This document shows positions 15,335-15,590 of a stretch of DNA of 15,590 nt, piece by piece. The DNA is from Chitinophagales bacterium (GTDB taxonomy: Bacteria; Bacteroidota; Bacteroidia; Chitinophagales; UBA2359), in contig JAHDDN010000092.1 in assembly GCA_020629335.1 (NCBI GenBank), positions 1-15,590 on the forward strand. The letters are read 5' to 3'. Numbering within the stretch: the stretch's first letter is position 1; each line of letters starts with the position of its first letter. Position numbers and translations under genes: made by a program. The notes below the pieces were generated by a model. That model was not told the DNA's origin, searched no databases, and saw nothing but the letters and a program-made list of their open reading frames with translations.

Positions 15335-15549
15335 AATTTGGGCGCATCCCTTCCTGCACAAATTCTATCGCAAGCGTTCCGCTTGTGATAATTTGTGCAG
15401 GAAGGGTCGGGCTGTCCACTCTTATGTGGCTATGCCGCTCCTATTCCGCTAAGGCTCTCTTGTCTGCCCTTCGGGCCAGCCTGCGTGAGCCTAAGCTCCA
15501 TAAGTCGCTGCATGTACGCCACATACCGTTCCCATCCCTTGCGCAATCA
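15335..15549 (-). repeat. Structured repeat element, copy C (inverted)
   Basis: Third copy, on the opposite strand to A and B. The core is 15539-15404 read on the minus strand (AGGGATGG to GACAGCCCGACCC). Helices in + coordinates: tatgtggc 15423-15430 with gccacata 15518-15525; aggctc 15452-15457 with gagcct 15487-15492 (6 bp, longest of the three copies); gccc-ttc-gggc 15466-15476. The 3' hairpin is 15348-15406. The closing pair is gcgca (15342-15346) with tgcgc (15540-15544), different in sequence from A and B but still complementary. It lies tail-first after the peroxidase terminator, so if it behaves like copies A and B it may follow a minus-strand gene starting outside the window. Confidence 0.85.
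15348..15406. repeat. Long hairpin of repeat copy C
   Basis: Arm 15348-15364 (cccttcctgcacaaatt) is the exact reverse complement of 15390-15406, 17 bp. The loop continues the stem with caagcg (15371-15376) and cgcttg (15380-15385) around ttc, so the hairpin is almost continuous over 59 bases. The arm sequence is unrelated to the arms of copies A and B. Confidence 0.92.
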
Positions 15550-15580
15550 ATTATTCTCTTGTATATTGATGCAGTAAAAA

Positions 15581-15590
15581 TGTAGGGGCG
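15581..15590 (+). repeat. Partial copy of the TGTAGGGGCG motif at the window edge
   Basis: tgtaggggcg here is identical to 7033-7042 in the loop of repeat copy A, and nine of the bases recur inverted at 12186-12194 in copy B. In copy A it begins a GC-rich hairpin. Here the window ends before the second arm, so the structure cannot be confirmed. A 10-base match alone is modest evidence. Confidence 0.4.

Noticed and set aside
6868..15549. CRISPR-like array or integron-type attC sites
   Set aside because: The copies are kilobases apart, long, in mixed orientation and separated by ordinary operons. There are no regular spacers, Cas genes or integrase, and no attC core boxes were recognised.

Overview
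The window looks like chromosomal DNA of a Bacteroidota bacterium, most likely of the Saprospiraceae or a neighbouring group. The reasons are the AT-rich background, a C-terminal T9SS (Por) sorting domain on the first protein, the 'SFDPNEK...LTYTIDFQN' module typical of large secreted Bacteroidota proteins, secreted amidohydrolase pairs, and an animal-type haem peroxidase whose C-terminal repeats are of a kind I associate with this group. The taxonomic call rests on these protein features and is inference. I see no tRNA, rRNA, CRISPR array, transposase or phage gene.

Layout. 21-2813 (+) is a secreted PKD/T9SS surface protein that ends at a strong bidirectional terminator (2840-2878). 5647-2890 (-) is a three-gene sulfur operon: a rhodanese lipoprotein, a Tat-exported sulfite-oxidase-like molybdoenzyme, and a membrane-anchored monohaem cytochrome c. 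Together they could move sulfane sulfur and oxidise sulfite outside the cytoplasm, passing electrons to the respiratory chain. 5891-6863 (+) is a small basic protein followed by a zeta-toxin-like P-loop kinase, arranged like a toxin-antitoxin pair. 11503-7127 (-) is a two-gene operon of secreted imidazolonepropionase-like amidohydrolases: a two-domain fusion in which only the second domain keeps its metal site, then a single-domain protein that has lost the HxH motif. 11617-12015 (+) is a small two-TM protein. 12648-15275 (+) is a secreted animal-type haem peroxidase with its catalytic and calcium residues intact.

The most unusual feature is a repeat family with three copies in the intergenic regions: 6868-7114 (+), 12005-12231 (+) and 15335-15549 (-). 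Each copy has a conserved core of about 132-136 bp. At least three helices in the core change sequence between copies but keep their pairing. The core is followed by a long hairpin whose 17-21 bp arms are perfectly complementary within each copy and differ completely between copies. A short closing pairing also changes in step (ggctt/aagcc against tgcgc/gcgca). This is what a structured RNA, or a DNA element recognised by its fold, would look like. I do not recognise it as a named family. Copy B supplies the stop codon of the two-TM protein, and copy A starts 4 nt after the zeta-toxin gene. A second short motif, TGTAGGGGC, lies in the hairpin loops of copies A and B and recurs at the right edge of the window.
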